64,000 nucleotides of DNA, from positions 16,551 to 80,550 of the forward strand of contig JAEZOU010000020.1 in assembly GCA_023413895.1 (NCBI GenBank), given 5' to 3'. The stretch's first letter is position 1, and each line of letters starts with the position of its first letter. The position numbers were made by a program, and so were the translations under genes. The notes beneath the pieces are model-generated. The model was not told the DNA's origin. It searched no databases and was given only the letters and a program-made list of their open reading frames with translations. The stretch comes from Bacteroidota bacterium. GTDB lineage: Bacteria; Bacteroidota; Bacteroidia; Bacteroidales; WCHB1-69. This document shows positions 34,734 through 43,783 of the stretch, piece by piece.

Positions 34734-36005
34734 TTATTTCTTTATCAATTTTTTTACCATAACTCGATTTTTTGAATCGCTTATCTTCAGTAAATAAAAT
34801 GCTGACGGATAATCGAAAGGGTGAGTAATTATTGTTTCTCCTTCCTCACAAAACTTTGAAAAGCTGTCTATTTTCCGTCCGTCAATAGTATATAATTCAA
34901 ATTTTAGTTTTAATTCTCTATCTATAAACAGATTTATTTTCAATTGATTATCAATAGGATTTAGGATATTTACCGAGGCAAAATCCGCCTGATCTTGAAT
35001 TGAAAGTTCCGCCTGCAACTCAAAATCAAGCATTACAGGAAGATGGTCACTGCCATTGTACAATGCTACGGCAACCTCAGAAGGCACTGCACTATTATCT
35101 GCAGATATTGAACCATTAAAGAATGAACCATCCTGACCTAAAGCTTTATATGTTTCATTCAAAGATTTCACTTTTTTACTACCATAGTAGATATAGGGAG
35201 AAACCAAAATAAAGTCGAAACGATCATCCATTCCTCCCGTAGAATAACAGCCATTCTCTGAATAGGTATGAGTAGATTGCGTATGAATATAACGATATTG
35301 ACTATTATTATTCCAATTTCCTTCCTCATCAATCGGGTCATAAAAACGATAAAGGCTATTGGGATAGTTGATCAAATGCTGATATGTAGCTTCATTAGAA
35401 TTAGTTAGATTAAAATCACCAGAAAAAACATAATTATCTGCTACACCCATTTGTTCTAAACGTTGCATTAGACGTTGAACTTGTACAAGACGCTGTTCTG
35501 CATTGTTATCATACCCACCAGCTTTAAGATGCGCTATCAGAAATGTAATAAAAACGGTATCCCCTTCTAACAATGTACTGGAACGATAGTACATTTTGTA
35601 CGCATTTATATCACGATAAGCTGTAGTAATATAGAAGTAACTATGAAACTGCAACTTTTCAGTATTGTAATAGAGCATATTAGCAATAGAACCACCCGAA
35701 AAATTAGTCAACGGGCAACTTGCATAGTGAGTTATACCATCAACATTCAAGACATTATTCAAAAAACGGTCAATATACACCGATTGACTTCCAATCTCAT
35801 TTACACACAACACGTCGGGCTGGGCATACTGCATAATAACCTTAAAATTTTCGTCTTTCAAATCTAGATAAGCCTCATCAGCGTTACAACCGCTGGGAGC
35901 AGAAGTTGTGTAATACATCAGGTTATACTGCATCATTCTAATAGTATCCGCATTTACAAATGGAAAGGAACAGATACAAACAATCAGAATCAGCAATGTT
36001 CTCAT
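34734..36005 (-). CDS. Secreted endonuclease/exonuclease/phosphatase-fold protein with T9SS sorting domain
   Basis: 423 residues with signal peptide MRTLLILIVCICSFPFVNA. The EEP fold shows in RMMQYNLMYY, VLCVNEIGS, FLIAHLKAGG, FSGDFNLTNSNE, DDRFDFILVS and GSDHLPVMLDF, covering metal and catalytic Asn/His residues. The last about 80 residues form a T9SS sorting domain (NILNPIDNQLKINLF ... VMVKKLIKK). It is therefore predicted to be a surface or released nuclease, sphingomyelinase-like enzyme or phosphodiesterase; which one cannot be said. It lies 35 bases after rodA on the same strand and could be transcribed with the elongasome genes. Confidence 0.87.
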   Translation of the reverse strand: MRTLLILIVCICSFPFVNADTIRMMQYNLMYYTTSAPSGCNADEAYLDLKDENFKVIMQYAQPDVLCVNEIGSQSVYIDRFLNNVLNVDGITHYASCPLTNFSGGSIANMLYYNTEKLQFHSYFYITTAYRDINAYKMYYRSSTLLEGDTVFITFLIAHLKAGGYDNNAEQRLVQVQRLMQRLEQMGVADNYVFSGDFNLTNSNEATYQHLINYPNSLYRFYDPIDEEGNWNNNSQYRYIHTQSTHTYSENGCYSTGGMDDRFDFILVSPYIYYGSKKVKSLNETYKALGQDGSFFNGSISADNSAVPSEVAVALYNGSDHLPVMLDFELQAELSIQDQADFASVNILNPIDNQLKINLFIDRELKLKFELYTIDGRKIDSFSKFCEEGETIITHPFDYPSAFYLLKISDSKNRVMVKKLIKK

Positions 36006-36040
36006 CGAATTTACATTTAAAGTTACTATTTCATCATTTT

Positions 36041-37288
36041 CTAAACATCTGACATTCTAAGAAATATAAATAACATAATTGTAAATGCCAAGAATGAAGT
36101 ACCTCCATAACTAATAAATGGCAATGGAATTCCGATAATAGGAAGCAATCCGATGGTCATGCCAATATTTATAAAGAAGTGCATAAATAGAATACCAGCA
36201 ATACCATAGCCATAGTATCGTACAAATGGATTTCGTTGTTTTTCAGATAGCGATAAGATTCTAGTAATCATAGCTATGATTAACCCGCAGACGAAAACAC
36301 TACCTACAAACCCCCACTCTTCACCAATATTACAGAAGATGAAGTCGGTACTTTGTTCGGGTACATAGCGCAACTTTGTTTGTGTACCATTCAGGTAACC
36401 TTTTCCCAAAAAGCCACCTGAACCGATAGCAATTTTAGACTGATTAACATTAAAATCGGCACCGCGTGGGTCGTCAACTTTATCTAAAAGAGTATCAATA
36501 CGCATACGTTGGTGCGGTTGCAAAACCGATTGGTAGGCAAAGTTAACCAAAAATACGCAACCGATACAGCAGGCATAAACGAGGATATTCCGAACTACCT
36601 TTTTCTTATCTTTCCATTGATAAATCAGGAATCCCAATAAAATTGCGGTCAACACTGCAATTGAGTAAACCTCGTTAAATTTGAGCGTAAAGACAAACAC
36701 ACTTAAAAATGTAGCACCAAATAATAAAATCCACGTTGCGAGACCTTCGCGATAGAAGAGAATAATAAAAGAGAAAAATACCAAAGCAGAACCCGTATCT
36801 TTCTGCAGAAGCGTAATAGCAACAGGGATAAGAATAAATAGTGCTGCCATCAACCACATATTTTTTCGTTCTGCATTTGTTTTACCCTCGTTAAAGAACT
36901 TAGCCAAAGCCAAAGCAGTACCAACCTTTCCAAACTCTGTAGGCTGAATACTTAGTGAACCTATTCTAATCCAAGCTTTTGCACCAGAAATTTCATCACC
37001 TACAAATATTACCAAAATCATTACAAACAGAGTAAAAAGATAGATAAAATAGGCAAAATAGGAGTAATTTCGAGTATCGAACATATAAACCACAATAGCA
37101 GAAAATATTGCTAGCAAAATATAGATAAGTTGTTTAGCATAACGATGGTCCATAAAAGGAGTTGTATCGTTAGGAACGTATTCTGAAGAGTATATAGTAA
37201 GCCAGCCAATAATTACTAAAAGCACATAATATATCAGCAAATGTATATCTATATTTTTTGAGACTCTATTTCTAACGTTATTATACAT
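36041..37288 (-). CDS. rodA: Rod-shape SEDS peptidoglycan polymerase
   Basis: 415-residue polytopic SEDS protein with about ten hydrophobic segments. Family blocks are GAKAWIRIGSLSIQPTEFGKV (including the catalytic-region Asp/Glu neighbourhood), LLQKDTGSALVF, SKIAIGSGGFLGKGYLNGTQ, VPEQSTDFIFCNIGEEWG and PFISYGGTSFL. RodA polymerises lipid II into glycan strands at the lateral wall together with PBP2. The mrdA stop is two bases upstream, giving a tightly coupled mrdA-rodA pair. The mreBCD genes that normally accompany them are not in the window. Confidence 0.96.
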   Translation of the reverse strand: MYNNVRNRVSKNIDIHLLIYYVLLVIIGWLTIYSSEYVPNDTTPFMDHRYAKQLIYILLAIFSAIVVYMFDTRNYSYFAYFIYLFTLFVMILVIFVGDEISGAKAWIRIGSLSIQPTEFGKVGTALALAKFFNEGKTNAERKNMWLMAALFILIPVAITLLQKDTGSALVFFSFIILFYREGLATWILLFGATFLSVFVFTLKFNEVYSIAVLTAILLGFLIYQWKDKKKVVRNILVYACCIGCVFLVNFAYQSVLQPHQRMRIDTLLDKVDDPRGADFNVNQSKIAIGSGGFLGKGYLNGTQTKLRYVPEQSTDFIFCNIGEEWGFVGSVFVCGLIIAMITRILSLSEKQRNPFVRYYGYGIAGILFMHFFINIGMTIGLLPIIGIPLPFISYGGTSFLAFTIMLFIFLRMSDV

Positions 37289-37290
37289 AA

Positions 37291-39099
37291 CTACTTAATC
37301 GACATTGAGACAATTCTTTCTTCTAAATCTTTTCTTTTTACTTCTCTATTGAGATAAAATTCCGTAATTAGACTTGCGATTGGGCAAGCCACAGTTGCTC
37401 CGAAGCCCCCATTTTCCACCAATACAAAAACCACAATTTTAGGGTCATCTTTGGGTGCAATAGAAGCGAAAACGGAGTGATCCCTTCCATGTGGATTTTG
37501 GGCGGTTCCTGTTTTTCCGATGATATGTATCCCATCAATTTTAGCTCCGCGCGCAGTTCCAGCCTGCACCGCCATATCCATTCCTTCTAAAATCGGGTCA
37601 AAATATTTAGGATCAACCTTACAATATATCTTCTCTCCATACCGTTTATTGGGGTTATCCTTACTCCCTATCGCCTTAATTACATGAGGTTTATAATAAT
37701 ACCCACGATTTGCAACAATTGCCAAAAAATTAGCCATCTGCAAAGGTGTTACGCTAGCTTCACCCTGACCAATACCCATTGATATTACGCTATTGGGATT
37801 CCATGATTTTCGATAAATTCTATCAAAATAGTCGGAAGTTGGAATAATACCCTTCACATCGAAAGGCAAATCGGAGTTAAAAGTTACACCAAATCCCATT
37901 GAGAGTAGATATTCACGCCAAACTTGGTAACCTTCTTGGACATTTTTATACTTTTTATTTCCGATGATATGATAAAGTGCATTGCAGAAATAGAAATTGC
38001 AAGAGTGCTGAACTGCAGAAACCAAGTTTGTTGGACCAGCATGGTGGCAACCTACTGTATGAGAACCCATGTGATAACCTCCACTACAATACCAAACCGT
38101 ATTGGGAGTAACTATTTTCTCTTGCAATGCTATCAACCCATTTGCCAACTTAAAAGTTGATCCTGGAGGATATGCCGCTTGCAGTGCCCGATTAAACAAT
38201 GGAACCTTTATTGTATCACAAAGTAATTGGGCAAAATTCTTTCTCAAATCTTTACCTACTAATAGATTAGGATCGTACGTAGGAGACGATACAATACAGA
38301 GAATCTCTCCTGTAGCTGGTTCTATAGCAACAATACTTCCCCGTTTATTTGTCATTAACTTCTCACCATACTGTTGCAACGGCAGATCGATAGTACTCCA
38401 CAACGACTGACCTTGTATTGGAAGTAAATCTTCTTCGCCATCCTTATAACTTCCTCTTTCTCTATTACTTACATCAACAAGAACTACTCTAACGCCCTTT
38501 TCACCACGCAATTCCTCTTCATAAGAGCGTTCAATTCCACTTTTTCCAATATAGTCGCCCATTCTGTAGTAAGAATCGCGTTCTAAGGTTCTTTCATCAA
38601 CTTCTCCAACGTAACCTAAAATATGAGCAGCAACGGGATAAGCATAGTGACGAAGGGTTCTATTTTGCACAAAAAATCCAGGGAAGCGATATAATTTTTC
38701 CTGCAAATAGCCATAGTCCTCTTTTGAAATTTGCTGATCAATAATAGAAGGAATTACTTTAGAGTAGGCAGAAGCTTTTGCAATTCGTTTCAACAACTCC
38801 TCCTTAGGAATTTCCAACGTACGGCAAAGGTCGTTAGTGTCGAATTCTCGCATATCTCGGGGCACTACCATTAGATCGTATGCGGCATCATTATACACTA
38901 ACAAAGAATCATTACGATCATAGATAAAACCTCGTGCAGGCTGCTCTACCAATCGCCGAACAGAAGTTTGTTCTGCCATATTTCGATATGACGGGTCAAT
39001 AACCTGCAAATAGAAAAGACGCACCATATAGATTAGCGCAACTAAAACAATTCCGCCAACTATAAAATAGTATCGTTTCTGGAGGAGTGCGTTATTCAT
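37291..39099 (-). CDS. mrdA: Penicillin-binding protein 2
   Basis: 602-residue class B PBP. One N-terminal membrane helix (IVGGIVLVALIYMVRLFYLQV), a pedestal domain (RGFIYDRNDSLLVYN), then the transpeptidase domain with SxxK in YPPGSTFKLANG, SCN in HSCNFYF and KTG in IGKTGTAQNPHGRDH. It cross-links peptidoglycan for cylindrical growth alongside RodA. It overlaps the ispB-like stop by one base (TAATG) and precedes rodA by two bases. These spacings mark a three-gene operon with polyprenyl diphosphate synthesis. Confidence 0.96.
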   Translation of the reverse strand: MNNALLQKRYYFIVGGIVLVALIYMVRLFYLQVIDPSYRNMAEQTSVRRLVEQPARGFIYDRNDSLLVYNDAAYDLMVVPRDMREFDTNDLCRTLEIPKEELLKRIAKASAYSKVIPSIIDQQISKEDYGYLQEKLYRFPGFFVQNRTLRHYAYPVAAHILGYVGEVDERTLERDSYYRMGDYIGKSGIERSYEEELRGEKGVRVVLVDVSNRERGSYKDGEEDLLPIQGQSLWSTIDLPLQQYGEKLMTNKRGSIVAIEPATGEILCIVSSPTYDPNLLVGKDLRKNFAQLLCDTIKVPLFNRALQAAYPPGSTFKLANGLIALQEKIVTPNTVWYCSGGYHMGSHTVGCHHAGPTNLVSAVQHSCNFYFCNALYHIIGNKKYKNVQEGYQVWREYLLSMGFGVTFNSDLPFDVKGIIPTSDYFDRIYRKSWNPNSVISMGIGQGEASVTPLQMANFLAIVANRGYYYKPHVIKAIGSKDNPNKRYGEKIYCKVDPKYFDPILEGMDMAVQAGTARGAKIDGIHIIGKTGTAQNPHGRDHSVFASIAPKDDPKIVVFVLVENGGFGATVACPIASLITEFYLNREVKRKDLEERIVSMSIK

Positions 39100-40058
39100 T
39101 ATTTGCTTCGGCGACTAAATTCGTGTGCAATTTTTTGTAATTTTTCTTTATGTTCTTGACTGATATTCAAACCATTGACTATTACTAAAGCTTCCGAGAG
39201 ATATTTTTCGACATAAGATTCTGTTTTTTCTTTTACTTGAAGTTGATCGAAAATAGTTTGAACGGCAAATAATTTTTCCTCAAAATCGAAATCTGTACTA
39301 GAGAAATAGTGGTTTAAAGTAGCTTTCTGAGTTTCATTTGCTTCTTGAAGTGCCAATAGATATAGGAATGTCTTCTTATTTTCTTTAATATCACCACCTT
39401 TTACCTTACCAAACTTCTGCACATCAGAATAGAGATCCAAAATATCATCTGTAAGTTGAAAAGCAATTCCCACCTTGATTCCAAAATCATAAATCTGTTG
39501 TTGCTCTTGAGGTGTAGCACCAGCCAAGATAGCACCAACTTTCAAACAGCCCGACAACATTACTGCGGTTTTATAGCGGATCATCATCAGATAATCCTCG
39601 ATTGAAACCTCATTACTAGTTTCAAAATCGAGGTCATATTGCTGACCTTCACATACCTCTAACGAAGTTTGAAGAAATAGGTCTGTCATCTGCAATTTCA
39701 CATTTTCAGGACAAGGAGTTTTTAGCAACTGTTGGAGTGCCATTGTTGCTAACGCATCGCCTGAAAGAATTGCGATATTTCCATTCCATTTTTTATAGAC
39801 TGTCTCCTTTCCTCTTCTGATAGGAGCGTTATCCATAATATCGTCGTGGATTAGGGTGAAATTGTGCAACATCTCGAATGCTGCCGCTGGAAACTGTGCC
39901 TGAGCAAGATCTCCTCCAAAAATTTCTGTTGCAAGATAAACAAGACGCGGACGAATGCGCTTTCCGCCTTGCTGTAAAATATAACCGATGGGCTTATATA
40001 AATTTTCTGGTTTTCTTAAATCTGTAATCTCTTGAAAATAAGACTCCAACTCTTTCAT
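39099..40058 (-). CDS. ispB: Trans-type polyprenyl diphosphate synthase
   Basis: 319-residue prenyltransferase with both aspartate-rich motifs: LIHDDIMDNAPIRRG and FQLTDDILDLYSD, plus GGKRIRPRLVYLA near the N-terminus. It elongates allylic diphosphates with isopentenyl diphosphate; in Bacteroidetes such enzymes supply the quinone side chain. The exact chain length cannot be read from sequence, so the symbol is by family. It leads an operon with mrdA and rodA, with a -7 element at 40080-40087. Confidence 0.88.
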   Translation of the reverse strand: MKELESYFQEITDLRKPENLYKPIGYILQQGGKRIRPRLVYLATEIFGGDLAQAQFPAAAFEMLHNFTLIHDDIMDNAPIRRGKETVYKKWNGNIAILSGDALATMALQQLLKTPCPENVKLQMTDLFLQTSLEVCEGQQYDLDFETSNEVSIEDYLMMIRYKTAVMLSGCLKVGAILAGATPQEQQQIYDFGIKVGIAFQLTDDILDLYSDVQKFGKVKGGDIKENKKTFLYLLALQEANETQKATLNHYFSSTDFDFEEKLFAVQTIFDQLQVKEKTESYVEKYLSEALVIVNGLNISQEHKEKLQKIAHEFSRRSK

Positions 40059-40079
40059 AGAACTATTTTTTTAACTTTG

Positions 40080-40087
40080 CAAAAGTA
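40080..40087 (-). promoter_or_regulatory. -7 element for ispB-mrdA-rodA
   Basis: Minus strand TACTTTTG, 22 bases upstream of the ispB ATG. Confidence 0.55.
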
Positions 40088-40163
40088 GAAAAAAAATCGG
40101 TTGCTTTTTCATCTTCTAAATTGTTTTTTCAATATCTATTGCCATATATTTCTTTTATCATAG

Positions 40164-40218
40164 TGTCATTTTGTCAGTAATACAATATGAAATTTAAATA
40201 TATTCTGTCATTTTGTCA
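40164..40218 (+). promoter_or_regulatory. Paired 13-bp direct repeats upstream of hsp20 (candidate enhancer sites)
   Basis: TGTCATTTTGTCA occurs identically at 40164-40176 and 40206-40218, exactly 42 bp apart, four turns of B-DNA. They would lie at about -107 and -65 (centres) relative to the start point predicted from the sigma-54 element. Each repeat itself holds two TGTCA half-sites in direct orientation eight bases apart. Confidence 0.65.
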
Positions 40219-40249
40219 TTTACTTAGTATTAAAAATTCTTTTTTTTCA

Positions 40250-40266
40250 TTGGCATAAGAATTGCT
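40250..40266 (+). promoter_or_regulatory. Sigma-54 (-24/-12) promoter of hsp20
   Basis: TTGGCAT-AAGAA-TTGCT matches the sigma-54 consensus TTGGCAC-N5-TTGCW with correct GG-to-GC spacing and one mismatch (T for the last C of TGGCAC). The predicted start point is about 40277, leaving a leader of about 45 bases. No TAnnTTTG element is present here. Confidence 0.72.
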
Positions 40267-40322
40267 AAGTTCCTCTGTCTTTAAAAATCAAAATAAAAAC
40301 AGTTTAAAAGAAAGGAAACATT

Positions 40323-40751
40323 ATGAAACTAATGAAAAGAAACCTAACAGAAAATCCAATGTGGTTACCAGAAATTTTCGACAACTTTTTTGTAAATGAT
40401 TGGTCACCAGCAGTAAGAAACAGTGGACTTCCTATCAATGTAAAGGAATCATCCAAAGATTATAGTATTGAAATTGCGGTTCCAGGAATGAGCAAAGAAA
40501 ATTTCTCCCTAACCATTAACAAAAATCTCCTAACATTAAAAATGGAGAAAGAGACAAAAAATGAAGAGAAAGAACACACCTATTTAAGACGTGACTTTAT
40601 GCATCACAGTTTTCACCAATGCTTCAATATTCCAGAAGATGTTGATAAAGAAAAAATTACCGCTTGCGTAAAGCACGGAATCCTCTTGGTTGAACTTCCA
40701 AAACAAGAAGTTAATATTGAAAAAGGTGAAAGGACAATTGAAATTCAATAG
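40323..40751 (+). CDS. Small heat-shock protein (Hsp20/alpha-crystallin)
   Basis: 142 residues. The alpha-crystallin domain spans about residues 35-130, from LPINVKESSKDYSIEIAVPGMSKENFSLTI to the hallmark near the end, VKHGILLVELPK. A short N-terminal arm (WLPEIFDNFFVNDW) and the C-terminal VNIEKGERTIEIQ follow the family pattern; the usual I-x-I anchor may be IEIQ. It is an ATP-independent holdase that binds unfolding proteins. It is monocistronic, preceded by a sigma-54-type promoter and phased direct repeats, and followed by a strong hairpin terminator. Confidence 0.94.
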   Translation: MKLMKRNLTENPMWLPEIFDNFFVNDWSPAVRNSGLPINVKESSKDYSIEIAVPGMSKENFSLTINKNLLTLKMEKETKNEEKEHTYLRRDFMHHSFHQCFNIPEDVDKEKITACVKHGILLVELPKQEVNIEKGERTIEIQ

Positions 40752-40763
40752 TTCAATTTTACA

Positions 40764-40796
40764 ACAAAAAAAGGCTGCTTTTGAGCAGCCTTTTTT
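40764..40796. terminator. Bidirectional terminator between hsp20 and the HMA gene
   Basis: AAGGCTGC (40771-40778) pairs with GCAGCCTT (40785-40792), flanked by an A run on the left and a T run on the right, so it can stop both convergent transcripts. Confidence 0.9.
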
Positions 40797-40813
40797 GTTT
40801 CAGATAATATTCA

Positions 40814-41365
40814 TTATTTAGAATGAGAACATTTGTGATTTGGATCTTTTTGTCCTGAACATTTATGTGTTGTGGATTGAGCTGGTTTTGCTTGAAAGTT
40901 TTTGCTTTGTGGATTGTGAGAACATTTATGTTGTGCATTTTTAGATGCTTGACCATGAGTACATTTATGATGTGATGATTGGTCGTGAGAACACTTGTGT
41001 TGTGTATCTTTTTGCGGAGCGGTTTGTGTTCCGCAACTTTTTTCGCCACGACAGCAAGCTGGAAGTTTAGCACGAGCTGCTGGGTCAGCTTTTACATCAT
41101 CCGCATTGTAACCCAATTTACTAATTTGAGTACGCAATTGGTTAGGATTAGTCTTTGCAGCATCGTAAGTAACAGTGATTTTTGCAGTTTTTGCATCATA
41201 AGAGTAATCTTTCACACCTTTAAAATAGGGAACTTGTGAATTAAAAAGGTCAGCACATTTTTGACAAACACCATTAGTTTGAATGGTAACTTTTGCTGTT
41301 GATTGTTGAGCAAATACGCCACAAGAGAAGACAACGGCGATTGCAAGAAGAATTAATTTTTTCAT
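40814..41365 (-). CDS. Exported HMA-domain metal-binding protein with HKC repeats
   Basis: 183 residues: signal peptide MKKLILLAIAVVFSCGVFAQ, then a heavy-metal-associated domain (about 22-95) with metal-binding C-x-x-C in TNGVCQKCADLF and the ferredoxin-like pattern KITVTYDAAKTNPNQLRTQISKLGY. A CC pair (LPACCRGEKSC) follows, then a His/Cys-rich tail with five HKC units (HKCSHD, HKCTHG, HKCSHN, HKCSGQ, HKCSHS). The tail could chelate copper, zinc or a similar soft metal. It lies 48 bases downstream of the TonB receptor gene on the same strand, suggesting the pair handles one metal across the envelope (inference). Confidence 0.87.
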   Translation of the reverse strand: MKKLILLAIAVVFSCGVFAQQSTAKVTIQTNGVCQKCADLFNSQVPYFKGVKDYSYDAKTAKITVTYDAAKTNPNQLRTQISKLGYNADDVKADPAARAKLPACCRGEKSCGTQTAPQKDTQHKCSHDQSSHHKCTHGQASKNAQHKCSHNPQSKNFQAKPAQSTTHKCSGQKDPNHKCSHSK

Positions 41366-41413
41366 AGTACTTGTTTTTAAATAATTGATTTATAATATTT
41401 TATATTGATAATT

Positions 41414-43672
41414 CTATCGCAAAGTAATTCGGACGCCAAGATAAGCCCTAATTCCTGTTATAGGAGCATAAACGACCGAAGCATCAAAATATTCACTAAA
41501 GGGATCTTCGGAAGCAATTATTGGATCTTTCTGTTTATAGTTAAGTAGATTTTCTCCACCCACATAGATTTCCCATAGCCTGAATTTCTTCGTAATTTGC
41601 GCATTCATAATACAATAAGCAGGTGACCTATCGGGGCGCTGATATTGCTCAGGATTACTGGAGGTATTAGGCAAACGCATTGGGCCATTAACATTTAGTG
41701 ATAGATTAAACTTCCATTTATCGTAAGGAAGGCTATAATTGATATTAAAAACAGCCTTATGAGGACTCATCAATGCTTTCCGTACCCAATTTCCTTGGGA
41801 AGTATAACGCACATCGTTATAACGATAAGCCATCAGGATTTCAAAACGCTTTAAAGGTTTCAGTGTAAGTTCTGCTTGGAAAGAATGAGATCGTGAACGA
41901 TTTCCGTAGCCATTATTCACCCCATTAAGATTGTAAACGAAAACACTTTGTGCATCTCTATCCACATCAACAATGGTTTGATTTACGAAAGCTGTATAGA
42001 AATAATCGATACTAAATGTAGCATCTCCTCCACGCATTGGGAATGTATGCACTAAACTGATTCCTGCGTTATATGCCTCTTCAGGTTTTTGAATCTCGTT
42101 TGGGAAAAGATTAAATTCACGATTTGAGGTCAGCAACGAAAAATTTTCGCTATAGAAATTGGCTGTTCTATAACCTTTTCCCACAGACGCACGCAAAGAC
42201 AAGCGTTTAATGATTTGCCATTTTGCATGCACACGGGGCGTCCAAAATAGTTGATTAAACGCAAAATTATAATCAAGACGCATTCCAGCCATCACCACCA
42301 ACTTTGGGTCTAAAATATAGGCATACTCCGCAAAAACTCCTGGTACAGGTTCAAAAAGGGTAAACATCGTTCCTGCTTTATCAATCTTTTTCAAATCATT
42401 CAGTAAATGATCCATTTGGAAACTTCCACCTGCTGTAAGTTTATGCCTTGACTTTTCTCCAAACTTCCTAGAATAAAGAATATTAGCATAGAAACTATTT
42501 TGAATACCCGTAAAGAAACGCTGACCAAAAACTGCATTCGTATTATGGTAAGTATAAGACAGAATTGTTCCAATACTCTCTTCATTTCCAGGCAGAAGGA
42601 AACCATTCTTTGTAATTAAATCCACCTTTTTATTATCGATATGCAAACCATATACCTCTCCAGATCCTGCATCTGTATGCCAATTGTAATCCTTTTGTCC
42701 GCCATATCGGTTATCCCATACAAAATCGACAAAACTTCTGCCAGAGAACTTTCCGGGGATTTTATAATCCCAACGATTCATTGCATTAATTTGCTGATTG
42801 ATAGGCATATCTAAAAATCCATCTTTATTCATATCCATCTTAGCAAACTGGACTCCACCGAAAAGCATCAGCATAGTTGAGACATTTTCCTCTTCATCAA
42901 TACGAAAGCGACTATTCAGACTAAATTCACCTTTTCCCATTGTACTTCCGAAGAGATTCAGGTGCAGGCGTTCATAATTATTTTCAGGCTTTTTATACTC
43001 CACATCAATTTGACCTGTAAGAGCTTCATAGCCATGAGTTACGGAAGCCACACCTTTAGAAACGCTGATGGATTCCATCCAGGAACCAGGAACAAATCCC
43101 AAACCGAACTGATGTGTCAGCAAGCGAATAAAGGGAACATTTTCGAGCAGAATTTGACTATAAACGCCAGCAAGACCAAGCATTGATATTTGGCGTGCAC
43201 CTGTCACAGCATCTGCATACTCCATATCCACAGCAATAGTACTTTCAAAACTTTCTGCCAAATTGCAACACGCCGCCCTGCGCAATCCATCTTGCGTAAT
43301 TACCGTTGTCAAAATTGGCTTAATAGAAACAAAAGAACCATTGTAAGCCACCACTTGAACCTGTTCTAACTGGTGCGCATGCGACAACACCACCTGAATA
43401 TTGTTCAGATCTGCAGGGATCACCAAAGTTTCAGGAGTATGCGTAAGAACAGAAACCACAATTGTATCCGTATTAGTGCGTGGAAGTTCAAAATTTCCTT
43501 GCGAATCAGAATAGGTTCCGACGGAAGTTCGTAACCACTGTATTGCCGCTAAAGTTACTGGTGTTGAATCACCTTCACTACTCACTTCCAACACTTTACC
43601 CGAAAGTATTTGTGCAGAAGTAACATTACAAAGGAAAATCAGCGCAGAAATCAGCAATAGTTTTTTCATCAT
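41414..43672 (-). CDS. TonB-dependent outer-membrane receptor with carboxypeptidase-regulatory-like domain
   Basis: 752 residues from the ATG pair at 43672/43669, chosen because it begins the signal peptide (MMKKLLLISALIFLCNVTSAQ) and lies downstream of the -7 element at 43697-43704. A beta-sandwich CarboxypepD-like domain (LSGKVLEVSSEGDSTPVTLAA) comes first, then the plug (ITQDGLRRAACCNLAESFESTI, ARQISMLGLAGVYSQILLEN, GSWMESISVSKGVASVTHGYEALTGQIDVEYKKP), then a 22-strand-type barrel ending GIRAYLGVRITLR. This receptor branch is often found beside HMA proteins in Bacteroidetes, implying metal or metal-chelate uptake. The HMA gene follows on the same transcript. Confidence 0.92.
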   Translation of the reverse strand: MMKKLLLISALIFLCNVTSAQILSGKVLEVSSEGDSTPVTLAAIQWLRTSVGTYSDSQGNFELPRTNTDTIVVSVLTHTPETLVIPADLNNIQVVLSHAHQLEQVQVVAYNGSFVSIKPILTTVITQDGLRRAACCNLAESFESTIAVDMEYADAVTGARQISMLGLAGVYSQILLENVPFIRLLTHQFGLGFVPGSWMESISVSKGVASVTHGYEALTGQIDVEYKKPENNYERLHLNLFGSTMGKGEFSLNSRFRIDEEENVSTMLMLFGGVQFAKMDMNKDGFLDMPINQQINAMNRWDYKIPGKFSGRSFVDFVWDNRYGGQKDYNWHTDAGSGEVYGLHIDNKKVDLITKNGFLLPGNEESIGTILSYTYHNTNAVFGQRFFTGIQNSFYANILYSRKFGEKSRHKLTAGGSFQMDHLLNDLKKIDKAGTMFTLFEPVPGVFAEYAYILDPKLVVMAGMRLDYNFAFNQLFWTPRVHAKWQIIKRLSLRASVGKGYRTANFYSENFSLLTSNREFNLFPNEIQKPEEAYNAGISLVHTFPMRGGDATFSIDYFYTAFVNQTIVDVDRDAQSVFVYNLNGVNNGYGNRSRSHSFQAELTLKPLKRFEILMAYRYNDVRYTSQGNWVRKALMSPHKAVFNINYSLPYDKWKFNLSLNVNGPMRLPNTSSNPEQYQRPDRSPAYCIMNAQITKKFRLWEIYVGGENLLNYKQKDPIIASEDPFSEYFDASVVYAPITGIRAYLGVRITLR

Positions 43673-43696
43673 AAAAATTAAACTCTTTTCCGACTG

Positions 43697-43704
43697 CAAA
43701 AATA
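43697..43704 (-). promoter_or_regulatory. -7 element for the TonB receptor/HMA operon
   Basis: Minus strand TATTTTTG, about 25 bases upstream of the chosen ATG. Confidence 0.55.
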
Positions 43705-43754
43705 GTAAAAAGTAAAATCTCACCAAAAACAAAATCATTTCTCCATTTTTTCTC

Positions 43755-43762
43755 TATCTTTG
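43755..43762 (+). promoter_or_regulatory. -7 element for the MBOAT/AlgJ-like operon
   Basis: TATCTTTG, 21 bases upstream of the MBOAT ATG. No -33 box recognised. Confidence 0.5.
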
Positions 43763-43783
43763 CAAACTTTTTAAAACAAAAAA

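Noticed and set aside
43673..43738. N-terminal extension of the TonB receptor
   Set aside because: It would include the promoter; a proper signal peptide starts at the ATG pair 43672/43669.
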